DNA of 64,000 nt from Paramecium sonneborni. Its lineage: Eukaryota > Ciliophora > Oligohymenophorea > Peniculida > Parameciidae. The DNA lies in NCBI GenBank assembly GCA_905182985.1, contig CAJJDN010000016.1, forward strand, positions 346,577 through 410,576, in the 5' to 3' direction. Positions 45,248 to 57,503 of this stretch are shown one piece after another; position 1 is the stretch's first letter, and every line of letters starts with the position of its first letter. Both the position numbers and the translations under genes were made by a program. The notes under the pieces were generated by a model that was given only the letters and a program-made list of their open reading frames with translations, did no database searches and was not told the DNA's origin.

Positions 45248-47679
45248 TCAAAATTGAAGTTTTTTAGTTTTGACACTATCCAACCAAGTGGATTTTTTAA
45301 TTAATCTTCTTGATTTTTTAGTTTTTATTTTGAATTAATTTTTATTAACTTCAATGTTTCTTTGTAAAACATTAGTGATATTATCCTAAGGATTGAAATG
45401 TTCAAATTCTTTTTATTTATCTAAATAGGATACAACATCTGGTTTTATGATATTTAAATATTCATTGTAAAGTATCTAATTTGGATAAATTTTAAATTCA
45501 AGTTACTCAGATGATCTATAAGAAAGTACTTTAAACATTTGTATTAGATTTTAAGAATCACTATCAGATGATTCATTACTTTCAATAATGACTTATTTGA
45601 TTGAAGCACGAACAGCATTTCTTCTTTTTATAATTTTTGGTTCATCTTTTGATTGTGCAATTTTAATAGATCGATTTTCTATATTTAATTCAGTATTCCT
45701 TAATCTAACAAAATCATATTTTTAAACAAATTCTTCATTAATTTGTTCTTTCTAAAAATAGTTTTCATCAATTGCAAATGATAATACACCTTCTTAAATG
45801 TTAAGTTTGTCATTAAATGTTTGCTAATTATAATATAGATATTAAATATTACATATTATAATCTATTTTCTCTAATAAAATTACAACGATCTTATTTGAT
45901 TTAATATTATTTCTTAATTATCTATTTATAATTTGGTGCATAAAATAATACATTACATTTCTCTAATTAATGAGTTTATTTACAAATATCACATTCAATT
46001 AAAGGACATTCATTCAATCTAATACTTTGTTAAAGTTTCTTATATTTTTCCCAATCTTTAGGATAGGTCAGTAAAAGTTATTAAAGTTCCTATAAATTGA
46101 TTTACACTATCCTTGTAAATGTTTTTGATTTTATAGTATAAGGAATTGGAGATTAAGTGAAGAAATAATTCATAGCGATACTCTATGATTAATTTAATCT
46201 TCTAATTTAGGACAATCTATTAGATTTATTTTTATTGAATTCAATAATAATATCAGTTGATCCTTCTATAATGAAAGATAGATCATTCACTTATTCACCC
46301 TAAAATAAAAACCTTTCTTCAGGAATTAAAAGACGCTCATGCATTATTAAACAAATTTTATTTATGAATTCTTCACTAAAGGTTTTAAAAATTAAAGGTT
46401 GTTTCATTAGATATTTTTTATAAAAATCTATTTTTACATCTTTCCTTAAATCCTCTGTTAATTATTACATTAGAACTTCACATTCTTGATCTCGGTTTTC
46501 TTCAATTTAAAAATAATATTCAAAGAATTTTTTTACTCTAATTTCCAAATCCTTATTTAAACCTCTTTTTTAAATAAATGAAGTTATCATACTCATTCTG
46601 TGTCTCTGAGTCTTTTTCAATTCACTTATATTATTAAAAATCTGTCCAATGTTGGAAATTGTAAAACCAAAAACTATTGAGCTTAATAATGCCACTAGAA
46701 TTACATATGCTCTTTCTAAATTAGTAGTTGGTAATATATCTCCATAACCTATTGTTAATGTTGTCACTGATCCCCAATAGAGAGCAGTGACATATTATTA
46801 TTACCAAGAAATATCTTGTATATGGTTTATCTATATCCATGTATTCTGTACTCCATCATTTATTTCAGTCTTGGCTATTAAAAAAAAAAGACAGGCAAAT
46901 ATATGCGATGAATAAAGAAATATACTCATTAATTTTATTACATCAATGTAAGTTCCATACTTCTTACGCATGTTATAATTTTCTTCAAAAAATAATAATA
47001 TGTCCACTAATGCATTCAATCTAAACAGAATTAAGAAATTCATAAATTAGCTTTAATCAAAATTAAAAATTAGAGGTACCATACTAAGACAATCCAAGAT
47101 ACAACTATTTTTTAAGTAATGCTTTGCTATCTCTTTCCTTTAAGACTTCAAGACTCCAGAATCATAATAAGCTGTGTTGAATTAAAGTATTATATGTATT
47201 AGAAATAGATAATCTGGAAAAATTAGTAATAAGATTTCTGCTTCAGGCCATTCAATATTGAAACTCATATTCATAGGTAAATAAGCTACATTGATGATTA
47301 ACATAATTGAAAGTATGAAATCAAAAATCAGCTTCAAAGTGTTATTAGGATTGATAGTGTGACTAAATAAAGTTTATTTGTATCTTGTCTTAATTTTATT
47401 CAAGAAGATATTAGAATTGAACCAATATCTTATTTTATCCTTATATCATAAGAATAATACCATGTATGTTAGATTGCTATTAACATAATTCTAATTCACA
47501 TAGAATCTATAATAAGCAGATTGATCATTCAAGGCTTTGAAATTTTAATGGGTGAGCTTTCTAAATTGATATGAATGAAGATTTGCTAGCATTTTTCTTA
47601 GAAATATAAATATTCTAATAGTAATGATAAGTCCTTTCTTTTTCCAAATCATATTCTTAAAATTCTGCATTTCGTACAT
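45248..47679 (-). CDS. Six-TM potassium channel with cyclic-nucleotide-binding-like domain, 793 aa, 2 introns
   Basis: This belongs to the EAG/HCN/KAT-like superfamily of plasma- or ciliary-membrane channels. Introns of 21 and 29 nt leave 794 codons. Membrane segments run through about residues 115-360: LIFDFILSIMLIINVAYLP, ILLLIFPDYLFLIHIILQF, NFLILFRLNALVDILLFF, LMSIFLYSSHIFACLFFLI. The pore helix and filter are ALYWGSVTTLTIGYGDILPT, then S6 AYVILVALLSSIVFGFTISN. A C-linker and a divergent CNBD follow (IPEERFLFQGEQVNDLSFII, EGSTDIIIEFN). GYGD indicates K+ selectivity. S4 is poor in Arg, so voltage sensing is doubtful. A Ser-rich tail ends the protein. Confidence 0.85.
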
Positions 47680-47706
47680 TATTAATATATTTTTAAATAA
47701 AAAAAA

Positions 47707-49117
47707 ATGAAATAATGGGTACAAAATGCTGTAAAGACTTATAAATTGATGAATAAGCCAGATGATAAATTAAATATTAAAAAGTTTTCAAGTCTTTAAT
47801 ATCCAAAATGTCCTTTTGGAGGTGATCATAGTGGAGAAGCTATGAGTTTGATATGTTTAGAGAAAGATTGTATTTAAAGCTAAATTTTATGTTGTTGTAT
47901 ATGTTAAGAAGAATTCCATAAAGGACATTAATTAAAACCTCTAAAACTCTTATTGTGTGAGTATGATTAATAATTAAGGTATATTATTGTTCAATATATA
48001 GAGAACATTAAAATATTTGTTTAAAATAAAATGAAAAAGATCTATTAATAAAGAAGATTAATGAATAAGAAGAAAGTTAGTTGAATTATATTTGGGAGTT
48101 TAGGGAGTAAATAAATAATAAATTATCAAAAATTGGAAATCTAGAGAAGGACTTTTTTGAAAATTTAAGAAAGTTTGTAAAAATGAGAGAATTTAGTAAT
48201 GGGAATTAATGTAAATATATAGAAATGAATGAAATATAGAAACAATATTAGAGATAATAATATAAAATTAAACAAATGTAGAAATGTTAAGTAGTTCAGT
48301 TAAGAGTTTACTTGATGATTTGATAGTATAAGAAATGCCAGAGAAAGATCTAAATTATGAAGAAATTAATAGGATATTTGATTTTCATATAAAAGATCAA
48401 AAAGATCATTTATTATAATTGGAGAAGCAATTCAATTAAGGAATAGAATAATAGATAGATTTATTGTAATAAAAGACATAGAAAACAATTTTTTAGAAAT
48501 CATATTAATTTTAATTTTTAGCAAACAATAAACATCCATAAGTTGATATAATATAACCAAAGATTGTAAAAGGTATATATATAATTAATAATGTATATAA
48601 AAGCAAGTAATTCAACACATGGTTATAAATTTGCTGTAATGACTCCATCCTTAGATAAAAACTAAACAACAGTATTTGGTTTTAAATTAATTGTAAATTT
48701 ATTATTAAACTTATCTAATAAAGAATGTTCATTAGAGTAATTGGATAGCAGTTGGTGTATGTGATTTATCAATAGTGTAAAGTAAATAATTTGGATTTGC
48801 ATTTTAATCACTTGGACATGGAGGATATATGGTTTCATCAAATGGTGGTGCATGGTCTAGTTCAACATCTAATTAGAATAATGTTGTTAAATGTTTTAAA
48901 TTTGGAAAGGGAGATATAATAATTTGTACGTATGATCCAAAGAACGAAATTATTATTTTCCATAAATAAAAGGTTGAATCTTATGATATGTTAGTCTAGT
49001 ACAACATTCAAACTTGATATTCCAAAATCTGATCATGATTTATATCCTTGTGTTTTATTTTATTATGCTTTAGATGAAGTGGAATTCATACCACCTGAAG
49101 GAATAAATAAATAATGA
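47707..49117 (+). CDS. TRIM-like protein: B-box-like zinc motif, coiled coil, SPRY-like domain, 424 aa, 5 introns
   Basis: Introns of 23, 29, 31, 31 and 22 nt leave 425 codons. A Cys/His cluster near residues 34-75 (CPFGGDHSGEAMSLICLEKD, CCCICQEEFHKGHQL) resembles a B-box. A coiled coil follows (EKQFNQGIEQQIDLLQQKTQ). The C-terminal 180 residues look like a SPRY/B30.2 fold: HGYKFAVMTPSLDKNQTTVF, NWIAVGVCDLSI, GHGGYMVSSNGGAWSSS, FGKGDIIICTYDPKNEIIIF, DHDLYPCVLFYYALDEVEFI. There is no RING finger. The last intron begins GTT rather than GTA and is inferred only because it restores the SPRY frame. TRIM-type proteins often act in ubiquitin pathways; the role here is unknown. Confidence 0.7.
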
Positions 49118-49154
49118 GTATTTATTTAGATTTTATTATTTATATTTTAAAATT

Positions 49155-49572
49155 ATGGATAATCTTTACACTTAAGAAATTCGATAGAGATATCATTCCT
49201 CTATGACATATTAGGAATATTTAGATGCTTATGATAAACCACCTCCTAAACCTTATATTAGGTATTTCTTTTAAAAATACAAAGACCTAAAGAGTCTCCT
49301 TAAATATAAGATCCTTTAAGCCTTGAGCCACCTAAAGGTCCAAAAATATAATAATAAAAATTGACTGTTTATTCTCCAGAGGATGTTATTTTTGAAGAAT
49401 CAGAAACTGATGAGAAACCTAAAGCTGCTAATCATATTCCTTGTTAAAAAGCACTCATAGAGCATGTACTTTTAAAAATTATCTTAAGAATATTAGAATC
49501 AGAAGTTAGAGTGAAAACCTAGGATTTTCCGTATTTAGATTTTTGTAATAGAAGAAGAATAAAGTCCCATGA
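49155..49572 (+). CDS. Small Pro/Gln-rich protein, 123 aa, 2 introns
   Basis: Two 23-nt introns leave 124 codons: MDNLYTQEIRQRYHSSMTY, PPPKPYIRPKESPQIQD, KLTVYSPEDVIFEESETDEK and a C-terminal HNIRIRSQSENLGFSVFR. Without the second intron the frame runs to a later TGA at about 49653 with a hydrophobic tail; the spliced form looks more natural. No domain is recognised. Confidence 0.5.
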
Positions 49573-49890
49573 TCCAATTATTTTCATATAATAATTTTTT
49601 CTTTTAACACTTCTCTCCTATTATGATATCAACTACCATTTTTATTTCTGCTGTTGAATATTATTATTGCTTTAAAATCAATTAATGATATCCTTTATAT
49701 TATTCTATACTGGTAAATTTTAATTGAAATATTCAAAATAGAACTAATCAAAATAAAGGTTATGTAGTCAACCAATTTAATAATTTATTTATTTTTGAAC
49801 ATTCCTTGTCATTTTTATCATTTTTTTAAATACTTAATCTTACATTCACTTTTACTTCTGAACTATAAAACTAAGTAATTATTAAGTTTT
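49573..49890. other. Intergenic, 318 bp, no feature seen
   Basis: AT-rich DNA between two plus-strand genes, with T-rich stretches. It presumably holds the promoter of the next gene. Confidence 0.4.
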
Positions 49891-50436
49891 ATGGATTCAG
49901 AATTATCAAATGTTTCTTAAGAAACCTAAAGACAATATTAAATGGTAGAAGGAATCTCCTAAAAGCGTTTCCTAGATAAAGCTACTTAAACAGATGAAAT
50001 CAAATATGTTAAAGTTTGGAAAATTAATTTTGGGTCCTTAATATTTTTATTTTTGGGAATCATCATTTCATTTGTTATATATGTAGATATATAAGGGAAA
50101 CTCAATATCCAATAATAATAATTGGAATAAAAGCGAAAAGTTCATGAATCATAATATTTTAGGGATGCATTTTAGATTATGAAAAATAAAAGTGTTTTCT
50201 ATAATTACCGGCATAAAAAATATTTTGTAGAGAATTAGAATTATGTATAAATGTTGATTGGGAATTGTAAAGAGGAATTGAATTAAGTGGCATAATTGCT
50301 GATAACATAAACAATTTCATAGATCGAATAAATCTAAGAGTATTAATGTTTTTTTAAAATTTTAAAGACTTATTTACTTTTGATAATTCCATTTATGGCA
50401 CTATCCTTAGGAATAATAAAAATGATCTTCAAATGA
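49891..50436 (+). CDS. Two-TM membrane protein, 181 aa
   Basis: An intronless frame of 181 codons plus TGA. A hydrophilic Gln-rich N-terminus is followed by one TM segment (FGSLIFLFLGIIISFVIYV, about 53-71). A 90-residue loop follows (NIQQQQLEQKRKVHESQYF, NQNYVQMLIGNCKEELNQVA), then a second TM near the end (TYLLLIIPFMALSLGIIKMI). Both ends would lie on the same membrane side. No family is recognised. Confidence 0.65.
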
Positions 50437-50686
50437 TTAAGAAAGATAACTATTATAATCTGATTATTAAAATAATATATCTTGTAAACTTATGTATTTG
50501 AACTATGTTACTGTTATAGATTAAATATGATGATTTCTTAAGTCTTAAAGATCAATTAATTATTTAAATTTTCAATAAATAATATTATGTGAATATAAAC
50601 ACAATATATATTGAAATTTGTCTGTTCATAAAAAAATGACACAAAATTATTATGTCAATGTTGATTCAATTAAATTAATTAATTAA

Positions 50687-52003
50687 ATGGCAGGAAAATC
50701 ATCTTCATATATTACAGCATTGATAATTGCAATGATTCTTACAGGTGCAGCTAATACGATAGGTAATAATATGATAAATAGTATGTCTAGTATATAAATT
50801 ATAAAATACGAGTACAGTTTCTGTAGATGGATGGGAATAAAATAGTTTTAATCATCCATTTATGCAAGCAGTCACAATGTTTTTAGGTGAATCATTGTGC
50901 ATATTGTTATTTTTAAATATAAAGAAGAAACCAGAATATAAATAAGAATGTATTGAAGCAGCAGCAAAAGGGTATATATAGAAATTGAATATATAATAGA
51001 GTAAAAACAAAAATTAATTATGGATGGGTAGCTATTCCAGCTATGTGTGATTTAACAGCATCAACATTAGCTTATATATCATTAAATTACATTCCTCCTT
51101 CAATTTATTAAATGTTAAGAGGTGGAGCAATCATTTCAACAGCAATAATGTCTAAATTCTTTTTAAAGAGATAAATTAAGACTTTTTAATGGTTTGGATG
51201 TGGATTAGTTTTAGTTGGTATAACTTTAGTTGGAATGAGTTCATTTTTATTCCCACCAAAAAATGATAATGATAATGAAGATTCAAAAACTGAAATAGGT
51301 GCTGCTTATTTTATATCAGTTGGATTATTATTATTGTCTGTTATAATGAATGGACTTCAATTTGTTTCTGAAGAGAAATTATTTGATGTTTATTATTTAC
51401 ATCCTTTTGAAATTGTAGGTGTAGAAGGATTATGGGGTTTTTCAGTTTATGTTGTATTAGCAGTAGCATTGACTTTTATTTAATGTCCAAGTTCTATGTA
51501 TGATAGTTGTATTGAAAAACGAATGACTGGAATGTTTTATTTTGAGAGAGCAGATTTTTACTTTTTATAAGTTTTTAATAGTGGTCTATTACTCTTTTGG
51601 GTTATATTGGGTATATTTACTATAGCAACATTCAATATTTGTGGAGTATCTGTTACTAAATATGTATCTTCTTTAGCTAGGTAATTATTTTATTGATATG
51701 ATTAGATCACTTGTTGATGTCTCAAGAACATTAATTATATGGGCTGTTTCATTAGCTATCACTTGGATTGATCCAGAAGCTAAATGGGAAAATACTAGAT
51801 GGGAAGCTATTGTTTTAGAATTAATTGGATTCTGTATATTAGTCACAGGAAATCTTATATATAATGGAACCATTAAATTGAAATTTCTTGGTTCCAGTTC
51901 TCAAGGTAATTTATCTCTTTAAAATATTCAAGTTGATCCAAATAATGATTCAACTCAATAATTTCTAAATAATTCAAATAGCTAGTCCTTACAGCCTACA
52001 TGA
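50687..52003 (+). CDS. SLC35F6-like nucleotide-sugar/drug-metabolite family transporter, 411 aa, 3 introns
   Basis: SLC35F-type carriers have ten TM helices in Golgi, lysosome or other membranes. Introns of 28 (or 19), 28 and 25 nt leave 412 codons with the 28-nt choice. Characteristic stretches are ITALIIAMILTGAANTI, FNHPFMQAVTMFLGESLCIL, IPAMCDLTASTLAYISLNY, PPSIYQMLRGGAIISTAI, GLVLVGITLVGMSSFLFP, and a C-terminal SLARSLVDVSRTLIIWAVSL with LIGFCILVTGNLIYNG, which closely follow SLC35F6. The extra intron choice of 9 nt at the first site changes three residues only. Substrate is not predictable. Confidence 0.85.
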
Positions 52004-52312
52004 AGTATTATTTAATATATGTAAAATTATCTATCATTTATCTATTTTATTATTAAGTAAACTCAATTATTTTTATTTACAATTTCTTTTTCATCTTAAA
52101 AAGTTATTCATATATTCTTACTTCAAAGTAATATCTTTATTCTTTTTTACTATTATATATTCAATGAAAAAAAGAACTTATTAAAATTTCTAATTTTTGT
52201 CATTAAACAATTAAAATTTAACAACAATATATTGATATTTAAATCAATATATTAAAATATCTTATTGATATGTTAAATAATTTATATAATACATTATTTA
52301 TAATAACTAAAA

Positions 52313-52690
52313 TCAAAAGTGTTGATAAGATTCATCAAAATAATGTAAACTATTTTTTCTATGTGTTGTATCCATTTAATCATAAAATGAATGATCACTA
52401 TATTATACAATAGTTTCTAGTTAACTATTTGTACTGATTGAACCATGAACAAAGGTTTCTTATTTATCTGCTATTTATCTCATTCTATTCAAATGTATTT
52501 CATGTTTTGAATTACTTGGAGTTTTGAGTTAATTTAGGGTTACTTCTATAAGTTATAAATCATATGAAGATTATGCTAAAGCAATTATTGATTTTGGGCA
52601 AAGTGATAAATTACTAAATGGACTATAATTTTCTTTTTAAGCCACTTCATATTACTACCCTCTTTTTGAAATTTTTACTTTCGTTGACAT
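52313..52690 (-). CDS. Small hydrophilic protein, 125 aa
   Basis: An intronless frame of 126 codons from ATG 52690 (MSTKVKISKRGQQYEVAQK) through NYSPFSNLSLCPKSIIALAQ, RMRQIADKQETFVHGSI and MDTTHRKNSLHYFDESYQHF to TGA at 52313-52315. Ser/Thr/His-rich; no known domain. It lies between the SLC35F6-like gene and the next plus-strand genes. Confidence 0.6.
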
Positions 52691-52908
52691 TTGCAAATAT
52701 GGATATTTTTTTTAAATTAACAGATTAATTTTATTAATAAATTTTTATTTTTAATTCTTAAGAATTTTTAGAAATGATTTTAACAAGATATAGAGCAATT
52801 TGATGAATAATCTAATAATTCTGTCTTAAGAGTTTGTATAAGATTGTATAAGATTTAAAATTATTATTCTTTATAGTTGTAAATCTTGAGCTGTTCTCAA
52901 ATAATAAA

Positions 52909-53253
52909 ATGAAAAAGAAAAAGAAAAATTAAATAATTTTACTGAAATCTTATAATTTTTCATGTCATTAAGATTAAATAAGTTTAATGATAGAATATTA
53001 ATTTAAGAATCTTGGATCTAAAGAATAAAGTGTATTTAATAATTAAATAGGCATTCTAGAGATTAATAAATTAATAAAATAAGTTAAATTACATAATAAT
53101 TATGTGTATTAAGATTTGTTTAATTTAATTCTAAATAGATGTAGTAATAAAGAAAATAGTATCTTTAAACTTGAATAAATATTGATTAATTAATTTTATT
53201 GCAAAAATGTAATAAAAATTGTCTTAAGTTACCACAAAAACAAATTGGGATGA
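52909..53253 (+). CDS. Uncertain coding-like ORF, 114 aa
   Basis: From ATG 52909 the frame reads MKKKKKNQIILLKSYNFSC, QFKNLGSKEQSVFNNQIGIL and YVYQDLFNLILNRCSNKENS to TGA at 53251-53253. It overlaps the well-supported start of the next gene (53207) by 47 nt, and upstream in-frame sequence is broken by two TGAs at about 52801. Either the ORF ends earlier by an unseen intron or it is a decayed gene. Confidence 0.3.
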
Positions 53254-54932
53254 CATCAGAAAAGAATAGATGAGATAAATATTAGAACAAGGTAATAAAA
53301 TAATATAATAGTGAGGTTCAAATATGACAGATGATGATGTAGTTTATATTAAGCACTGTATAAAGAATTTTAGTGGTCCAACAGCATATATGTGGTTAGA
53401 GAGTAATCTAAAAGGAGATTAAATAAATGAAGTTAATAAAAAATGATAACATTAGATAATAAAGCATATAAAAATAGCGACAAGTAATGATGGAACGAAT
53501 CCTATTTATTTAGTATAAGAAGGTATGAAAATGATTTATAATTAGGTGAATTATCATCAAAGACAAGAGTTTATAAAAAGGCAGAAGTTGTATAAAATGA
53601 AGAAGTTGAATTTGGAACAGGAGCTATAGCTTTTTAGGTTGACAGATAATTATTTAACTCATTTAAAAATGTATTGAATTATTCAAATTAAATAGAGTGC
53701 CGAATTATAAGAATTGGAAATAAAATCCTAAAATTTACAACGTTGTATTCCTATAAGATCATTTGATATTTAAAAAAAATAATCTCTGTTACCATTATTT
53801 AAAGAAACAAAAAAAAAATTCGGAAGCATTATGACAGTTCCAGGAGGAGGAACTGCAAGTGTTTATTTTTAAACTAAAGGGTCAACATTAATATTTACTT
53901 AGACAAAAATTCATAATTTTGTAATAGTTGGATGTATTCAAAATGTTGGAGTGTTTAATGAATAAAAATAATTATTTGATTAAGGATCAGAATATGGAAG
54001 TATATCTATATGCGAATCTACTGTATGAATTCATTATTATGAGTATTAGCTTTATTAATTATAAGCAGAAGATGTAAACAAATTACCAGATGATTGTATA
54101 CAATCTTTGAGAGCAGGTTTTTTAGCTAAAAAAATTATATATAAATCTATTCTTGATAAAGTTCAATAAATGAAAGAAGATGATGAATTTGTTGAATTTT
54201 AAGATAAGATTTGTAAGAAGTATTCAGTCGAATATAGCAGTATATTAAATATTATTTAAAAAAATACTAAAAATGGAAAAATTGAATCAACAGATAAATA
54301 AGAATAAATAGAAAAAAATAAATAAATGTTTGATAAAACTATTGGTGGAAATAGAATGAATAATGTTTTAAGTTAAATGAGTGATAAAGAAAGAACTTTA
54401 TGTTTAGGAACACCAAGAATTGTTAATAAATAATCAACATTTTTAGGTTTAACATAAGAATAAGAGACATCTTTATTTGCATTAAGATAACTTGGTAATT
54501 TTATTAAATTATTTTATTTTAGCTACTGATTTAAGAAAAGGAAATAATAATACAAATTCTATTATTCCAATGTCTAAAGAATCTGTTAATAAAGCAAAAT
54601 AAGCTTTGCTTCAAGAAGAAAAAATTAATATTGGTGAAGTTTTATAAAGAAAGACTATTTCTACTAAACTTTAGGATGATCCTAAAATGTTGGAAAAAAT
54701 GAAAAAAGATAATTATGAATTATTATCTTAATATCCTTAAGAAGAAGAGAAAGTTCTTAAAATACATTCTGAAGATCCTAACAAAGATTAAAAAATAGAA
54801 ACAGATGCTAACTCTAATCAAAATGAATTCAAAGGAAGACTTTAAACAAGATAAAGTTCTATAAAAGGATAGTAAACTGCTTAGTAAATTTAAATAGATA
54901 AAAAAAACAAATTGCTTTAAAGTTTAGTTTGA
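53207..54932 (+). CDS. Orphan protein, 524 aa, 6 introns
   Basis: Introns of 24, 24, 23, 25, 27 and 28 nt leave 525 codons. The N-terminus is MQQKLSQVTTKTNWDDIRKE, then DDDVVYIKHCIKNFSGPTAY and VEFGTGAIAFQVDRQLF. A central beta-rich region has FGSIMTVPGGGTASVYFQTK, NFVIVGCIQNVGVFNEQKQL and YGSISICEST. The rest is charged and helical (DDCIQSLRAGFLAKKIIYKS, KALLQEEKINIGEVLQRKT). I do not recognise a family. The many introns, all needed for frame, make the model itself secure. It converges with the next gene at only 14 bp. Confidence 0.75.
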
Positions 54933-54946
54933 TGTAAAAATTGACA

Positions 54947-56373
54947 TCAGTTTTTATGTATATCTTTCATTAAATTTTAATTGAATTCTTTAAATTTCTA
55001 TTCCAATTATTTAAAATGCTTTTAAATTAAATTCAATGAAATTTAATATCTCCCAGTTGTAATTTATTGATTTAAAGAATTATATTCAATGCATCTCTCA
55101 AGACATATCTAATCCTTCTTTAAATGTTCATATAAATATTCTAAATTATAATTTTAAATAAATTACCTTTAAATTTTCTTTATGCATCTAATTAATTATT
55201 ATTTTAAAGATTTTTTTATGGATTATAATTCTTTATTTCATAAATAACCTCATTTAACTCTTTTTTTTCTTAATCTATAAGTTAACTTAATTCTGCTTTT
55301 TTTCTTCTTATTTCCTCTAATTATTTAGTTGCATTTTTAAAGTTTTCATTTTTTTCCTTTATATTTTTCTGAATTTGTTCAATTTCTTTTTACAGATTCT
55401 CTTTATCTTTTATTTTATATTCTAAATTAGTTTTATTTCTTTAAATATCTTATTCAATTTCTTAAATATAAAATTATTAATTTTCAGGATGGTAATTCAA
55501 ACCATTTATATATACTTCACTTGTATTATATTACTTCATATTTGCATCAATTACACTAATAACTCCTCCTAATTTTTCATCATGAATCTCTACAGATTTT
55601 TTTCCTGCAGGCTTGAATAATTTACTCATATGTTTTGCTAATTCTTAATCTTTTTAATATTCTTCTGTTAAATCTATTTAATCTCCCTCTTACTTCTTAT
55701 ATGATAGAAGCTTTTTGTTTAAATCATCTATTGATTATTACAATTTTTAAATTTCTTCAGTAATATTTCCAAACTATGCTTATCTCTTTTTCAATTTTTA
55801 GGTTTCTAATACGCTTATTTCATTTTATGTGCAAATTTATTTCCAATCCTTTTCCACATTTGATAAATCATCAAATTCAGCTTTTTTGTTAAATATTTCT
55901 TCATTTAATTTTTTTTTTTTTTCAAGAAGAGCAGTATAATAAACTAAAGAATCCTAATTTGTTGTTTGATTTTACTAACTTTAATTCATTTAATTCATAT
56001 AAATTTCTAATTCTTAATTCATTTTTAAATCTAAACATTCATTTACTAATTCCTCTAATTATGGATGCTTATTCAAAATTTTTTCCAAATCTAAGCGTGA
56101 AAAATATTCCAAAGCTAAATTCAATTAAGCTAATTCAGATTAAATAGGTAGCCAATCTTGTATTGTCTAAAATCCAAATTAATCACTATCATTGTAATTA
56201 ATTTCATTTTCTAAATAATATCGAATTTCTGATTCTGTCACCTCAGGTTCGAAACGTTCTGAAATTATTTAATCTTCTGACGATTACTTTCCAAAAAGGG
56301 CAAGAAGGATACAAATAATCAAAAACACTATTAGAATGTTTGTCCTATTTGCCAATATATCTGTTCTTTACAT
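54947..56373 (-). CDS. N-terminally anchored coiled-coil protein, 466 aa, 1 intron
   Basis: A 26-nt intron leaves 467 codons. A TM segment near the N-terminus (ILIVFLIICILLALFG, residues about 13-28) acts as a signal anchor. An acidic stretch follows (SERFEPEVTESEIRYYLENE), then long coiled coils (about 85-250 and 310-440). A more globular middle lies around residues 255-300 (KHMSKLFKPAGKKSVEIHDE, LGGVISVIDANMKQYNTSEV). It contains a run of four Lys plus Glu at an A-rich tract (55910-55925). It resembles a membrane tether; no family name is assigned. Confidence 0.75.
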
Positions 56374-57503
56374 TTATTTAATATATGATTTTTAAAATAC
56401 ATTGATGAAAATTTAAATTGTTTAAAATTACATAATAATAATAAATTCAAATTTAAGGTTCATTAGAACTCATCAATATATACAGTAAAGACATAATCAC
56501 AAAAAGGCCTTGCTTATTTATTTAGCCATAATGCTTCAGGAATTTTTAAATCTCTATTTTATTTTTTTTTTAAATTATTTTTTAGTTAATGATAGTTAAA
56601 TAAAAACTTAAGTTTTATATACTAAACAATAATGAATAAAGATCGTATTGAATATACATTTACAATTTTGGTTAAAATTAAATTCCTTTGAAATATTTAT
56701 AAATATGAAAGATTATTTGTTAATAGTTATTCTAACTAATTAATCTAATTTGTTTATTTCTTCATTATGATACTTCCAAAAACCATTATTTTCAACGAAA
56801 ACAATTTATGATTTGATTTTTAATCATATTAATAACATTTATCAATTACTATAATTAACTTTTTAAATTAATTTCCTCAAGACTGTTTAAAATATTATTG
56901 AGATCTTCTAAGTTTATTCATCAAATTTTTGCTTGTATTTTTATATTCAATCGAAGTATAGATGCAAAATATATGACTATGCTAAAATGTAAATTTTAAA
57001 TGAGATCATAAATTTTTTTCAATTCAATTGAAGCTTGGAACCGTTATTATTTGGAAGATATAGGTACTAATATTTAGACTTTTTCTCTCATTTAACAATA
57101 AGTGATGTGTAATGAGCAGCCAATCAGACAGTTTTCAAGTGTTTGAACTTTCTCTAAATGCTTCTTTTTTACAAATCATCTTTTTTACTTTATTTCAAAT
57201 TAATTATATATGAAATTTTAAAGATTAATTTGATTATTTCATATTTGTTATCATAGTCCTTATTTAGAAATAATGAATCCATAGATGATTATAAGAACTT
57301 TAAAGAATTCTTAGAAATGTTAAAGATTTATTTCATTATTTTAATTACTTATCAAATCAATAATTCTGTTATAAAATGTACTTAATTAAATTGAATTTCT
57401 GAATAATGGTTGATCTGTATTTTTTGAGAAATAAATGATATATATATAATAATAAAATTGAATATAATATAATTTATATATTTGTTGAACAGACAATAAT
57501 AAT
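56374..57503. other. 1.1-kb region with gene fragments only
   Basis: Mostly AT-rich DNA. Coding-like scraps occur: a minus-strand piece near 56465-56535 reading PEALWLNKQARPFCDYVFTV, and plus-strand pieces at 57001-57395 (FFNSIEAWNRYYLEDIGTN, MSSQSDSFQVFELSLNASF, NNESIDDYKNFKEFLEMLK) in different frames separated by TGA. These could be remnants of decayed genes. No complete model can be supported. Confidence 0.3.

Larger units (their letters stand above)
42675..45589. repeat. Direct repeat of 1457 bp around a single N (pair 5)
   Basis: Bases 42675-44131 recur as 44133-45589, with N at 44132 (offset 1458). The block holds a complete 111-aa gene and the 3' end of the K+ channel gene. No differences noticed by eye. 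Confidence 0.9.
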
